From positions 558,001 to 622,000 of the forward strand of contig JARBJD010000001.1 in NCBI GenBank assembly GCA_033064195.1: 64,000 bases of DNA, read 5' to 3'. A program made the position numbers and the translations under genes. Origin of the DNA: Blattamonas nauphoetae. Taxonomy: Eukaryota; Preaxostyla; Oxymonadida. Shown here piece by piece: positions 22,679-33,745 of this stretch. The notes under the pieces are model-generated. The model was given only the letters and a program-made list of their open reading frames with translations, was not told where the DNA came from and did not search any database. Each line of letters opens with the position of its first letter. Position 1 is the first letter of the stretch.

Positions 22679-23113
22679 ATGCGTTGTTCTTGTCATGGTT
22701 GCTGTACCTGCTTTTGGATATTCGTAGCTCTCCTTCTAGCACTTATTTGGCTCGTCTTTGCCGTTATTGGTGATGGTCTCCATGGGAGCTTCTCAGGATA
22801 CCTTGGAACCATTTTCAACCAACTCGGATTCACCATTGGTGTTATGTGCCTCATTGTTGCGGTTTCAATATATACTCTACAGTAATATCTCTTTTTGTCC
22901 CTCACATTTCCTTCTAGTGTTATCATTAATTACGACTACGAAAAGAGACTTGTTGTCTATGTTAAACCAACTGCTCCCAAAAAACCACAACCAGTGAAGA
23001 AAGGTCAACCTGTCAAAGCAAAACAAACAGGCAAAAAACCTGTAGCGCCTCCTCCCCAGAAGGGTGGAAAGAAAAGCTCGACCCAGAAGCCGAAAAAGAA
23101 ATCAAAATATTAA
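22679..23113 (+). CDS. Small two-helix membrane protein with lysine/proline-rich tail
   Basis: Unrecognised. Two exons with a 36-nt intron (22882-22917) give 132 aa. The first exon starts MRCSCHGCCTCF, a cluster of five cysteines that could be palmitoylated. Two hydrophobic helices follow (FVALLLALIWLVFAVIG and LGFTIGVMCLIVAVSIYTL). Splicing then joins VIINYDYEKRLVVYV to a strongly basic, proline-containing tail (KPQPVKKGQPVKAKQ, PKKKSKY). The exon 1 stop in the unspliced frame is removed by the intron. The tail is probably cytosolic by the positive-inside rule. The role is unknown. The flanks 22474-22678 and 23114-23367 hold no gene I can support. Confidence 0.6.
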
Positions 23114-23367
23114 TTTCCTCATTTGCGAATATTGTTTAACTCTTTCTTTCATATCATCATTTTTTGTGAGAAACTCTTTGTTGGACCTCACAAGCTTTTC
23201 AAACAATTTTATCAACGGCTTATCATTGAAACTGTCGCTATATCTTCACAGTCATGGGCGCATTTTGCATCACATTGAATCAATTTGCACATTTTGGGAA
23301 GATTGAGTGGTGAAAATGCAACTACTGAGAAGAAAGTCAGGTGTGAGCCTGCCCGTGAAGTGAAGGT

Positions 23368-24744
23368 TTACATGAAGTACGGAACAGCTTGCCTTTCGGG
23401 GGTTTCGCGTTTACTATCTGGCACTTCTGAGAAGAGGATGTAGTGGGTGGATAGTTGCTCGCTGAGCTGGAGGATTGAAGCGATGTTTCCGCATCTGTTG
23501 TAACGTAACAGGAATGGGGTTGTGAAGAAGAGATCAAGAAAAAAGAAAATGATGATGTCGAAGAGAGAAAATAGGGTGAAAGGTCTTTGGTATTGCAAAA
23601 ACTGACGAAATGATGATTCGCGTTTTGTTGGATACAAACCGGTAGCAGTAATTTGGAGCAGACCAAACAGTAACAAGGGATTCGTTAGTGAATGAGTATT
23701 TGTATCCATCCATCACGAGCTGATGGGCACGGCAGACGAGACTGATGCCGTTCATTTCAGTGAACTACGACAGAAACGGAAGAAAATATGGCATTGATGA
23801 AATATAGAAAGATGGGAGATGGAATAGAAATTCAGATTTTCTCGACGAGGCACACCTCCTGCGCAACACGTTCACCGAAGAGATAGCCTGCTCCACGTGG
23901 TGACGGCGACCATGTGTCAACTAACTCGTCTGGGTCACTCCACATGAGATCTGAGAAGGCACCGCTTTGTGGAACCTCGAGACGACGGGGGATGAGTCGG
24001 ATTTGGTCGATTGTTCGAATGTCTGGTGACAGGCCACCGTGAACACAGAGAACACGGTCGTCCACAAGCTAATATCAAAAAAAGATAATAGAGATAGGAA
24101 GAGGATTGGTGGGTTCAAGATAAGTGGAATATATACAGCTGCGATGGGGAGGCAGTCGAACAACTCCATGCACTTCATCCAAGGAAGAACGTTTCCATAG
24201 CGTTTCATGCAATCATCAAAGAAGCCGTAGGATCCTGAGATTTGGCGAGTTTCGTGGTTTCCTCTGAGGAGGAAAATACGATCTGGATAACTACAACGAT
24301 GGAAAAGCGGTCATGAGAGAAGGTTTAGAGGCGTACCGAGCCTTGAGACAGAGTAAAAGGGTCAGAGTTTCGAGAGAGTAGTTACCACGATCAACATAAT
24401 CTCCCTATTTGTGGAAAAATAGTGACGACCGAAACTTAGCTCAGGACAGCAAAAAGCAGACCATGAAAATGTACTTTGTGTGGGGAACTTCTCCACCCAT
24501 CTTAAACAATTGGAGGAGATCAAAGAATTGTCCATGAATATCACCACAGATGGTCACAGGCGAGCTCAGAGTTTCGACAGTTGCCTCTTCCAGAAGGATT
24601 TCAATCACCTATTATTTGAATAGAATATCGTAAAGATGGATAGTAAAGAATAAATACGTAATCGCAGAGAGTGATGAAATCCAGTTCTTCGAGTGAGACT
24701 TTGTTTCTTGACTTTTCTAAGTTCTTCTCCAAATCGAACCCCAT
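23368..24744 (-). CDS. PPP6C: Protein phosphatase 6 catalytic subunit (PPP/PP2A family)
   Basis: A metal-dependent Ser/Thr phosphatase. After removal of short introns all PPP motifs appear: [91 protein letters not shown] and [19 protein letters not shown]. The protein ends in RQAVPYFM. The PYFM end and the spacing match the PP6/Sit4 branch (PYFL) rather than PP2A or PP4. The N-terminus [13 protein letters not shown] lies in the usual place. About six introns, roughly 45-150 nt, were located by frame; the last one (about 23500-23640) is the longest. Between this start and the upstream gene (24745-24989) nothing convincing is seen. Confidence 0.9.
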
Positions 24745-24989
24745 GGATCGAGGCTGATGAAATATGGGTGAAAAAAGAACAAAATTATCGATTTGAAACA
24801 GAGAGGATCTCAAATGAGGACAAGTTAGAGCACACGTATTGACAAATATCACGTTATGGGCATTTTCCATCAATCTTTCTAATGAAGTCACAACAACCAA
24901 TAATTCATCTAAAATGCAAATATCTAAACAAGTGTTAAAAGGTGGGACCATCATTCTCTATCTCCATCTTGTATGATATGGATGTATCC

Positions 24990-26411
24990 TCATGTGATTG
25001 AATCCTCCTCCTTCATGGTTTCTGTTTGATAATCTCGCTTGCTATTGGTCTCATGATCATCTTGGATGTGATTTTCACCTAAAATTTCGTCGTGACAGCG
25101 AAGATTCTGAGCTGAATCGTGGGTTGGTGATGTTTTATTCGAGTTCTGTTCAATATCAGGTGAATTTGTTGTAAAATTCAACCCATCGATGACATTGTTT
25201 GCAGAAATGGTGGGAGGAGAGTTTTTGGATATGTTTCCACCTTCTTCAGGAGTCGTAGGCTGTTCAATTGTGCTTGTGTTTGATTCATGTGAATGTAAGA
25301 CCTCATTGTCTAAGTTGTTTGCGATATCAGTGTTATGGGATACCGTATTGTCATTTTCTTGGTTCAAATCTGTGGATGGAGGCATATCGGCAATGTCCGA
25401 GAAAGGCTGCTCGTGATCAAAATCCCCAACGAAATCTGGGACAATCTCCTCCTCGAAATTGGTCTGTCGAATAACCTCTTCATATTGGAGCATCTCCAGG
25501 AACTCAGCTTCGCCCATGTCACCCAAATCCTCCCACAACTTTCTGAGTTCGGCTTCTGTTCTTCCTGAAGTAACAAGATAATCTTGAAGGTCTTGGCTGA
25601 GCGGAGCATCCCGCGGATTACGCCAATGGTGTTGAGGATATTTGCGAATGAAGGCTTGTCGATGAATAATTGGGAGTGTTAATTCGAATCCAGGTGGTGG
25701 CCTATCATCTGGACTATGGGGAATAAAAAGGAACGGATGTCGTGTATGATGTTTTACTCGGTGACTCACAGACTGAAAATGATGAAAAAGAATGTGGCAG
25801 ACTGAGAGACGAGTCTTAAAATCAGGAGGAGGCTCAAAAGTGACGATAAGCGGAACCTCAATAAAATAAATGGAGAAAAAGAGAAACCTTGGTGCAAAAT
25901 GGACATTTTGTTGTTTCATTTTGGTGTAAACAATCTAAACTCACACGAAAAAGGCATTCCGTGCACAGAACCTTCAAGAAAAGACGAATAGTGATATGAA
26001 CGAATTGAAACCTGTTGGCAACACTCAGTATGATTTACAAATTCGTAGTGAAAACAGCAGATAGGGCAATCAATAAGAATTGACTCCACTACGTCCGGTG
26101 GAAGGTATTCAAGAATTAGAGCCTAGGCAAATGGAAAGTATTCTGTGAAGAGAGGAAAGAATACAGGGGAGAAAGGTGCGATGCGATGTTCGTTGATCCC
26201 TTGTTGAATTTGTTTGTAGATTTGTTGAATTTGAGGTGATGACTTCAACAGATGAGGAATCGACGATGAATACTATGTCATTCTTGAAATGATTATTTGT
26301 ATTTTGCAATATGTCCGGTATGACCGGCGTTGGTAAATTGCCCATTTCCCTCAATCGTTCAATGTCCGCGCTTCTGGGTCGATCTCGAACTAACCTAAAC
26401 TCTTCGATCAT
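24990..26411 (-). CDS. SIP5-like RING zinc-finger protein
   Basis: The core is ILIDCPICCFHYEFVNHTEC, followed by CQQ, LCTECLFR, and after an intron KCPFC. This reproduces the ECPICF.YYP...RCC...CTEC...CPFC pattern of SIP5/DA2-type RING proteins. The N-terminal exon (MIEEFRLVRDRPRSADIERL) and the middle exon are joined by short introns. After the finger, VPLIVTFEPPPDFKTR is followed by PDDRPPPGFELTLPII and a helix with LRKLWEDLGDMGEAEFLEML. The last ~150 residues are Asn/Ser/Glu-rich and low-complexity. SIP5 relatives include yeast Snf1-interacting factor Sip5, but E3 activity is inference. The start at 26411 faces the ABM gene across 9 bp. Exon borders between 25900 and 26110 are approximate. 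Confidence 0.65.
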
Positions 26412-26420
26412 CAATCATCA
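26412..26420. promoter_or_regulatory. 9-bp divergent spacer between two start codons
   Basis: The minus-strand ATG (A at 26411) and plus-strand ATG (26421) are separated by nine bases within a short A/T-rich run with repeated ATCA units. If both starts are right, each 5' UTR and promoter must overlap the neighbour's coding region or be almost absent. Confidence 0.4.
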
Positions 26421-26714
26421 ATGAGCAAAACTAAAATTGTTGCAAGAGCCCAAACCAAAGAAGGAAAGCAGGACGCATTCCTGGAAGCAGCCAAAGTTGT
26501 CATCGAGGCAACAAGAAAAGAACCAGGAAATCTCGCCTATACTCTTTATCAGAGTCCAGTGGACAAAACTTCATTCCTTTTTTATGAAGAATACAAGAAC
26601 GCTGAGTCATTTACTGCTCATGCGACCTCAGACCATTTCAAAGCCTTTGGCGCGGCCATCAAGGACCTTCTGGCGTCGGAGCTCCTGATTGACCAATATC
26701 AAGCGGATTCATAA
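26421..26714 (+). CDS. Antibiotic-biosynthesis-monooxygenase (ABM) fold protein, YgiN-like
   Basis: An intronless 97-aa ORF. It has the ABM dimeric alpha/beta-barrel pattern of YgiN-type quinol monooxygenases and related enzymes: a first strand KIVARAQTKEGKQDAFLEA, RKEPGNLAYTLYQSPVDKTS, FLFYEEYKNAESFTAHATSD, then HFKAFGAAIKDLL. The length equals the usual single-domain bacterial form. In bacteria these small proteins act on quinols or reactive metabolites. The substrate here is unknown. The lack of introns and the prokaryote-like length among intron-rich neighbours raise the possibility of lateral transfer, but many eukaryotes also carry such genes. Confidence 0.8.
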   Translation: MSKTKIVARAQTKEGKQDAFLEAAKVVIEATRKEPGNLAYTLYQSPVDKTSFLFYEEYKNAESFTAHATSDHFKAFGAAIKDLLASELLIDQYQADS

Positions 26715-26841
26715 ACTTTTCCTTCCTGTGACTTTCTTTATCTATATTCATGGATTATCATCGCTCACTCAATACACTGTTTTGTGCTTCAATCACAAGA
26801 ACATCACAACCAGCAATGGATGAAGTGAGGGAAAATGTGTG

Positions 26842-29800
26842 TCAAATAAATATGTACTCATCATCGGAGTCATCCGCAAAAAGGTCCGAAAGAAGTCCTG
26901 GTACGAGGATATCATCGTTGAAAGAGATCACTTGATTAAGTGCACACTCATCAAGATAATCGTCAATAAAAAGATCAGTTGGATCCTTTGCTACTTCTTG
27001 TAACTGAATCAAAAAGTCCCGAACATGGTTCGAGAAACGATCCAGCTCTGCTGTTGTGAAAAGTCCATCAATAAAGTATTCAATTTGCACTGGAAGCAGA
27101 TGTGAAAAAGCAGATCCAATGATAGCAGTAAGTGTAGTTTTCATGAATGCTAAGTTGCTATCGTGGTATTCTGGAGAGAGAGAGACAGAAATTTGGCCGG
27201 TGTAAAGGAGTGTTGAAAGACGGTGAAGAACAATGCATTGTCCGCGGAAACCTTGTTTATGGAAAGAATCTGTCATCACTCCCAAGACATCGGTGAAAAT
27301 ACGGACATAGTGGTCCTGGAAGAATGTGGGTCCATTGTCGGACTGGACATAGTTTGTGATGAGTCCAGCAAGAAGGTCAAGGCCCAAATCTGCAATTATT
27401 TTATCAGCATGTTTGACGCCCCATAGGATAGTGTCAACGATGAGTGTTGTCTGAGATTTTTCCTTGTGAGAAACAAGGCCATTCGGGCAGTGCTCATTTA
27501 GGGCTGCGAGAAGTTGATAAAAGGCAAGTCTCTGCTCCGGAAAGTCCTCAAAATTGTGAGTGATGGCTGCGATGGTTGGTTCAAAGAGGAGGGTGAGGAT
27601 GGTGTGGAAGTGAGGGTGGAGAATGCTGCGAAGACGGCGGGCGAGGACAGTGGTGAGGGACAGGATGTCGGCGTCTCGAGTGAGAGGAGGAGATTGGGCA
27701 TAAATCGGAAGAATCTGCTCGATGAGAGGCTGCAGATAATCAGAATTGATCAGCATAGGGTCATCCACGACGTCAAAAAATGTGATAAACAAAGTCAGAA
27801 TCTGTTTTCGGACGAGACGCATCTGTCTTGTGAGAGTGTCTTCGAAAATCTGAGGTCCAAAAGAGGCAATCGCATTGTTGATGTGTTTGGAGAGTTCAAC
27901 GTACATTACAACAGAGTCACTGAAAAGGGTCTTGAACTGGTTACGGACGGCAGACTTGAGAGGAGTGATGGTGCGAGTGGCGGTGGTGAGGCAGGTGTGG
28001 ATGGTGTTGAGGACATCCCCGTCTGTGACAGCATTGGACTCGTTGGAGAGACGGGTCGTTGTGGTGCTCCATTCTCCGTTCACAAGAAGGAACAGCTCGG
28101 CAATGTATGATTGCTGCTGTTCTTCGTCCTTCTCGGCCGAGATGATCCATCCAAACGCTTCGAACACATTCAAAACTTGTTGTTTGTTCAAATCACCCAC
28201 AATGTCACTGAATGTCTGAAGGAGTCGCTCGAGGTATCTTATTGACGAGTCCATCGCCTTCGTCTCAATCAGCGTCCGCCGGCAGCCGCGCGAGATCTTC
28301 AGAAATGTCTCGGTTGCCATGTCCTTCACACCCGGGAAGTTCTCCCTCATAAACTGGATGAGTTTGTTGCAGATGGTCAGGAGGAAGTTGCTGTTTGATT
28401 GCAGGAATCGCGGATATTGTGAGGCAACAAACATCAAGTTGGCAGCAATCGTCGCACGTGATTCCCTGTCCTCTTTAGTGTCCACCATCGTCAGCAGTCG
28501 GCGCATCACATCAAACACGAACGATGACTCGTTCTCTTTCGACATTGTGCCGCCGATAGCACCAATCGACCAGCAGACGGAATTGAGGGCATCAAAATGA
28601 AAATGGGTTGGGTCCTCTTGTTGAGTGAGCATATCCAGGAGGAGGTTGCGGGTGGCTGTGGGATTGAGGTGGGTGAGGTAGATGATAGTCTCACGCATCT
28701 CGCGGTACAGTTCGGTCTGATCTGTGTTTGTCGTCTGTCTCCTCTCGATCTCTCCTGCCTCGTTCACAATCACTTGGATCTGGGATAAACAAAAAAAATA
28801 AAAAGGGGCCGATGGAATGAGAAGAAGATGAAAGAAACTAAACCTCTTCCGGTGGAGCCATCCGCTCAATCAGAATCTGGCGAACACGATGCAATGTTGG
28901 CTCGTATGTCCGGGACCTTTCCGTCCCTTCGATGCCCGACAGGTTGCTGGCGATGATTGCTGCCCTCTTCTGCGACTCGCCGAGAATCCCGACTTGTTTG
29001 ACTTTGGCACGAGGGAAATTTTTGAAGTTGGAGATGGTGGAAGGTGTTGTGATGGGTTTGTTTGGGAGGACACCCATGCGAGGGGCAAATGGGGACTGGA
29101 ATTCCTTTGCAGCGGGAAGTGATCGGGAGGGTTGGGGAGTGAGGGAGACAGTGGATGAAGTGGTGAAGGAGGCAGGAGTGACGATGGGTTTGATGTCGGT
29201 GGTGAAGAGCTCTTTGGCAAGGAAGAGCCAGAACTCCAAAACAATATTTAGGATGGCTTTGTCATCGACGCAAGTGAGACGGACGATGATGTCAAGGCAG
29301 GGGAGGATGTATTGCTGAGAGAAGCGAACATGGAGGGAAGAAGAGAGAGAGGAGAGATGAAGAAGAGAAATGGATGGAGAGAGAAGTGGGATACGTTGGT
29401 GGTGAAGTTGCCTTCGATCAAATGGAGGTGTGTTCGGAGGAATGTTGTGATGAAGAGACCAATCTGGCGAAGAAAGATGCGGTCGGTTTCGCTTGATGTT
29501 TGATAAATTTCTGCCAGATCTGAGAGTGGAGAATGTGATGGAAGGAGATGTGGAACATACTTGCATCTTTGGGAATGAATTCGATAATTGAGATGGCTGT
29601 TCCCGCAAAAAGTTGAATGAGAACTGCCTCAAACTCTGGGGCTTTCTCTCCAAGTGTCAGTCCAGCGATTTGCGTCAGGCAGTGGAGCGCATCATTCCTC
29701 GAAATCACTGGAGGAAGAAGGACTGTGACAAGAATCTCAATCAAATTGGTTTTGAATATAAAATCAAGAGGAATCCATTGGATAAACACGGAGAGTGTGT

Positions 29801-30565
29801 GAAGAGCGGTGAGGACAAGGCTTTCATTGGTGTTTTGAGCATCCGACAAGATCATCTTAAGGAGATTAAAAACTAGCTCAAAATCTTTTGTATATTGTTC
29901 TTTAAAGCGAAGTTTCTTTGGTTCTGTCATCCAATCGCTTCCAAAGTCAAACACATCTTCACAAAGGTTGGAAAGAAGAGTGAGGTTATTTTCACACAGA
30001 GAAACACTGTTGTGAGCAGATTCTGTCATTTCCTGCACGAATGATTCCCAATCTTTGGTCCAATCATGTTTGAGGATGGATATGAGAGGTTTGTTCAGAG
30101 AATTTATGAGAAGTTTATTTGCAGGGTTGTAGAACTGCTCTGGATCGTTACAAATCGTGATAATTTTGTTGATGATGAACTTCTTAATGTTTTCTCTTTC
30201 ATTTTGTTCGATGGTGTTCCATTGTTTGCGGATGTAAGCGTCGAGAGTCTGAGATGACACGGTTTGACAAGAATGAGGAAAGAATTGAGTAGACACACGT
30301 TGAGAGCAATAACTTTTGATTCAATGCGTGACGAGTTGTCAATAATAGCTGGAGAATGAATCCATGCATGGTCATGTTCTTGAAATTGTGTGAGGACATG
30401 ATTGGCTTGACCTCTCTGTATGCGCGAACATATAGAAAAGATGTGAATAATACAAAGGAAGCAGGTGCAAACTGCTTGTGGGTCGGGACCATGAAATAGA
30501 GACCCCACTACATCGTCAAATAACGAAACATCAAATGGTTGCGAAAAGTCGAGGAGCCGTTCCAT
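26842..30565 (-). CDS. XPO1: Exportin-1 (CRM1) nuclear export receptor
   Basis: CRM1 carries leucine-rich NES cargo out of the nucleus with RanGTP. Start MERLLDFSQPFDVSLFDDVV matches LLDFSQKLDINLLDNVV. Spliced N-terminal exons continue VLTQFQEHDHAWIHSP and TLDAYIRKQWNTIEQNEREN. Later family blocks include KPLISILKHDWTKDWESFVQ, SLCENNLTLLSNLCEDVFDF, REMRETIIYLTHLNPTATRN, LNSVCWSIGAIGGTMS, VKDMATETFLKISRGCRRT, DFPEQRLAFYQLLAALNEHC and VQIEYFIDGLFTTAELDRFS, ending in an acidic tail ADDSDDEYIFI. Introns occur in the 5' part (after PDPQA and after RIESK), around 29350-29580 and near 28780-28840. The 3' exon (about 26842-28780) is uninterrupted. Length (~1,080 aa) is typical. Confidence 0.93.
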
Positions 30566-30819
30566 TCAAGAGATAGAACTCACTGGATGAACCTGAATGA
30601 AATCAATCGACAGAGTAGAAGGCTGTGATTTAGGACCAATAAACCTACCTTTCCTTGTAGAGTGGAGTGGTGCGAAACAGAAGTCTTATGGGAGATCGAT
30701 TTCGATGAAAAGATGAAATAAGCGCTTCAAAAATGTGAAGGTCTTTCAAGCGAATGTTTGAGAAGTGTATAACTTGAAGATGGAAGAAGAAAATGATGAT
30801 GCGAAGAAGTTTATAGAAT

Positions 30820-31495
30820 TTACTCTTCTTTCTTCTCCTCTTGATTTGTTGGCTCCTCTTCATCTTCCGGGGCTTCCAAATCAGGAATATCAGCGTTATC
30901 CATATCTCCGAAGCCACCATCTTCACCGAAGTTCATTCCATCCATTCCACCCATTCCTCCCATTCCGCCAAACTGGCTCATATCACCGTATTGGGACATG
31001 TCAAAATCGTTCGGATACTGGCCGTTGTCATCATCTTCATCGTCTTCATCCTTCCAGTTGTCCCAGTCAACTTTAACGTTCCGGGGCTTCCCTTCTTTGC
31101 AGAGTCGTGCCCACCATGCCTCTTCCTTCTTCACAAGCATCAAAACAACAAAACGTGCTGAGATTGCCTTAGTAGACTTCTCTAAGTCAATTGGTGCGAA
31201 GAACTCAATGGTAGCATCGTATTCGCTGTTGTCAATTCCCCCCTTTCCGTGGAAGTGGAGTGAAGTTTCAGTTAGATCAATGACAGCTGAGGATTGATCA
31301 ACATTGGGAACATTCACTTTCAGGAAAACATGAGGAGCGCGTTGGGCCCACAGCAAATCAGGAGTTCTGTAATCATGGAGAAGAATTGAGAGGTGAGGAA
31401 ACGAGTTGGAGGATAAGTCAATCAGAAAAAAGAAAGAAAAGCGAAGAAATGGATGATTAAGCGTTAGTAGGAGAAGGTTCAAACTTGATGCTCAT
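30820..31495 (-). CDS. p23/Sba1 HSP90 co-chaperone (CS domain)
   Basis: Two exons give 185 aa, with a very short first exon encoding MSI plus part of a Lys codon and a 118-nt intron (31367-31484) that contains TACTAAC. The CS domain shows TPDLLWAQRAPHVFLKVNV, SSAVIDLTETSLHFHGKGG, ATIEFFAPIDLEKS, and the p23 signature WWARLCKEGKPRNVKVDW followed by DNWKDEDDEDDD. p23 stabilises the closed ATP-bound state of HSP90. The C-terminal tail is acidic and Gly/Met-rich (GGMGGMGGMDGM), as in many p23 proteins. The codon sum is exact. Upstream 30566-30819 has no supported gene. Confidence 0.9.
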
Positions 31496-31688
31496 CAGTA
31501 AGAAAGATGAAAGACTGATCCGTAGACCATAACTGTCCACTTTTGTTGAATCTTTGTCGAGCCTATCGCCATTCCGACGATCTCTTGAGACGATTTGGGA
31601 CAGATGGAAGGAATACAACTCAATGAAACCATTGATAGTTTGTTCTATCTTATATTCGTGATGATGTCCTTTTCATCGTTCTCTCAAC

Positions 31689-31880
31689 ATGGCCTTTGTC
31701 CGTGAAGTTATCAAACAATTATCTACAATACTTAAAACTGGTCTTAATCATGATGCAGTGATTTCAGTCATCAATTTACTCGAGCAGAATCACAACCCAG
31801 CAGGAATCGTTAATCTCATCAAATATCTGCAAGAAGAAGAGGCTCGGGCTCTTTCAGAACTACCCCCAGATGAAATGTAG
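31689..31880 (+). CDS. MZT1: MOZART1, gamma-tubulin complex small subunit
   Basis: A 63-aa intronless gene. VIKQLSTILKTGLNHDAVIS and INLLEQNHNPAGIVNLIKYL align with the MOZART1 core (EISRILNTGLDMETLSICV.LCEQGINPEALSSVIKEL). MZT1 binds gamma-tubulin complex proteins and is needed to recruit and activate gamma-tubulin ring complexes at microtubule organising centres and basal bodies. The length is close to the usual 70-80 aa, with a short N-terminus. The p23 gene lies divergently 193 bp upstream. The 3' flank (31881-32153) is AT-rich and without a supported gene. Confidence 0.88.
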   Translation: MAFVREVIKQLSTILKTGLNHDAVISVINLLEQNHNPAGIVNLIKYLQEEEARALSELPPDEM

Positions 31881-32153
31881 CCGATATCTTTATTTTCACT
31901 TCATTTTTCTTGATTTATCTTTATTTTCATCGTTGGACACACATCTTTATTTTTGAACAAAGAATCTGAACTTATTCTGCATGCTAATCAGAAGAGAAAG
32001 TCAATCATAATGAAGAATCTCAAAAATACAATGGGAATGATGCATTCTGCCCAGTCAAGTTTCCCCATTAAAATAGTTCGAGGATACTTCGCCTCGTGAA
32101 ATATTGAGATAAATAGTGAAATAATATCGTATCCCGGTGAAAATCGTTCTACG

Positions 32154-33640
32154 ATGCATCCATCGACAAATACTCAGTTGTCTTCGTCGGGGATGATTAG
32201 TTTTCCAGATGATATTTCTGTCTCACTTCGTGCCCAACCTGGGTCATTCAAGGGCGTTCGACAACCGGAAAAAGTTTGTCCGGAATTCTTCTCTATTTTT
32301 CATAGCCTCGGACATCACCGTTGGCATCTGACGTCAATGTCAGCCCTTCAGTTCTCAATCAACTCACAACCCCTCCTCCGTCGGTAGGGCAATCCTATCC
32401 GCAATATCCCCCTCAACCAAATTATCATCATCAGATGTATCGTCCCCCTCCTCAACAATATCAACCTTCATACCCTCAACACCTCCAGAATCATCAATAC
32501 CATCAACCATTCAATCCACGACAACAACAATATGCCCCCTATCGACCACCTCAGCACTATCCCCCCCAACAACATATTCAACCACGCCCTCCTCCAGAAT
32601 ACCAAATGAGCTTAGGTAGTGCATTTGCCCAATTAAATCAATCACAACCTCGCTTCACCCCAAGATATGATGTTCCTCCTCGTGACAGGTATCTCCCTGA
32701 GATTGTCCCACAAAAACGAGAGTATTCAACAAATTCGTATTGGCCCCCCGATGCTTTGCATCAACGCAATTCTCACTCTAATCAAGAGACACAAGGTTTT
32801 CCTTCGAAAGGGAATGAAACGACAGTAGAGAACTCTCTTCGGAGCGAATTGGCGTCGTTATCATCAGAGGAACTCAGTCGTATTGCTGCTGTCCTTGCTT
32901 CGCCAGCAAAGCCAGTGAAACAGTCGCAGCCAACAACTGGTCCAATTCTCTTCAATCCATCTGTTTTAATGGACTCACTTACTGACGCTGTGCGTGTGAT
33001 TCGTCATCAGCTGAGGGTCACTCTCTCAGTATTCGATCCTGCGTTTGGTGAGATTATCCCAATTCCGTCGCAACTTACTACCCTCCTCATCACGATTCTG
33101 GCATCAGAAAAGGTGCAAGCATCTGCTAGGGGATTGTTCCAAAAGCAACATGACCTTGAGACACTCTTCCTGAAGCAAAGAAACGCCCTAAGTTACAAAC
33201 AATCTCAGCACTGGTCGAAAGCGGAACAAACGCTCAAAAAGGAATGCGATGCCGCTTTGAAAACTATCAATGGAGATGAAGCAGTGAAGATGCTATTGCA
33301 GCGTTGGAAAAGCGATGCACAAGAAACCCAAGCTGTGATGAACAAGGAACTCCTGGATTCTGATATTATCCTCGCAAATCGTGTCGACGAACTCAAAATC
33401 ATTCAGCAGGAAACTATGCAGGCAGAAATTCTGAAATTGCTCGAGTCGTTCCAACTAGTGGATGGAAAACCAAGAATCGAATGCCCATTCTCTCGGTCTC
33501 TCCTCCCGTCGTTCATGCGAATTCAATTGTTTTTCCCGACTTGTGACAATCGGTACCAGCTTTTTCAGCAGAAGATGATGATAACATTGGTCGAATTGTC
33601 CGAACAACTTGCACTTCAGGAATCACTGGTTTCCTCTTGA
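32154..33640 (+). CDS. Pro/Gln/Tyr-rich N-terminus plus coiled-coil protein (unrecognised)
   Basis: Two exons with a 32-nt intron (32274-32305) sum exactly to 485 codons. Residues ~60-140 are low-complexity with Pro, Gln, Tyr and His (QQYQPSYPQH, PQHYPPQQHI), like prion-like or WW/GYF-ligand regions. Then comes a short LRSELASLSSEELSRIAAVL helix. The C-terminal ~230 residues are mainly helical: LMDSLTDAVRVIRHQL, LETLFLKQRNALSYKQ, then long heptad-like stretches (DELKIIQQETMQAEILKLLE). No enzyme motif is seen. The layout resembles scaffold proteins of cytoskeletal or RNA granule structures, but that is inference. Confidence 0.65.
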
Positions 33641-33745
33641 TTTGTTCAATGGTTTTGCTTTCATTGATTTGGAATCTTGCAGTACACTTCATGATACTAT
33701 TTTTTTTCCATTTTTACAGACAATCAATTCCGTCCCCATAACGAA

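Noticed and set aside
24601-24954. Minus-strand ORF upstream of the PP6 gene as a separate gene or N-terminal exon
   Set aside because: The family start (MGFDLEKN...) lies inside at 24744; the upstream part has no similarity and mixed frames.
30645-30926. Minus-strand ORF between p23 and CRM1
   Set aside because: It overlaps the p23 stop region in another frame and lacks an ATG and domain signal; treated as UTR or spacer.
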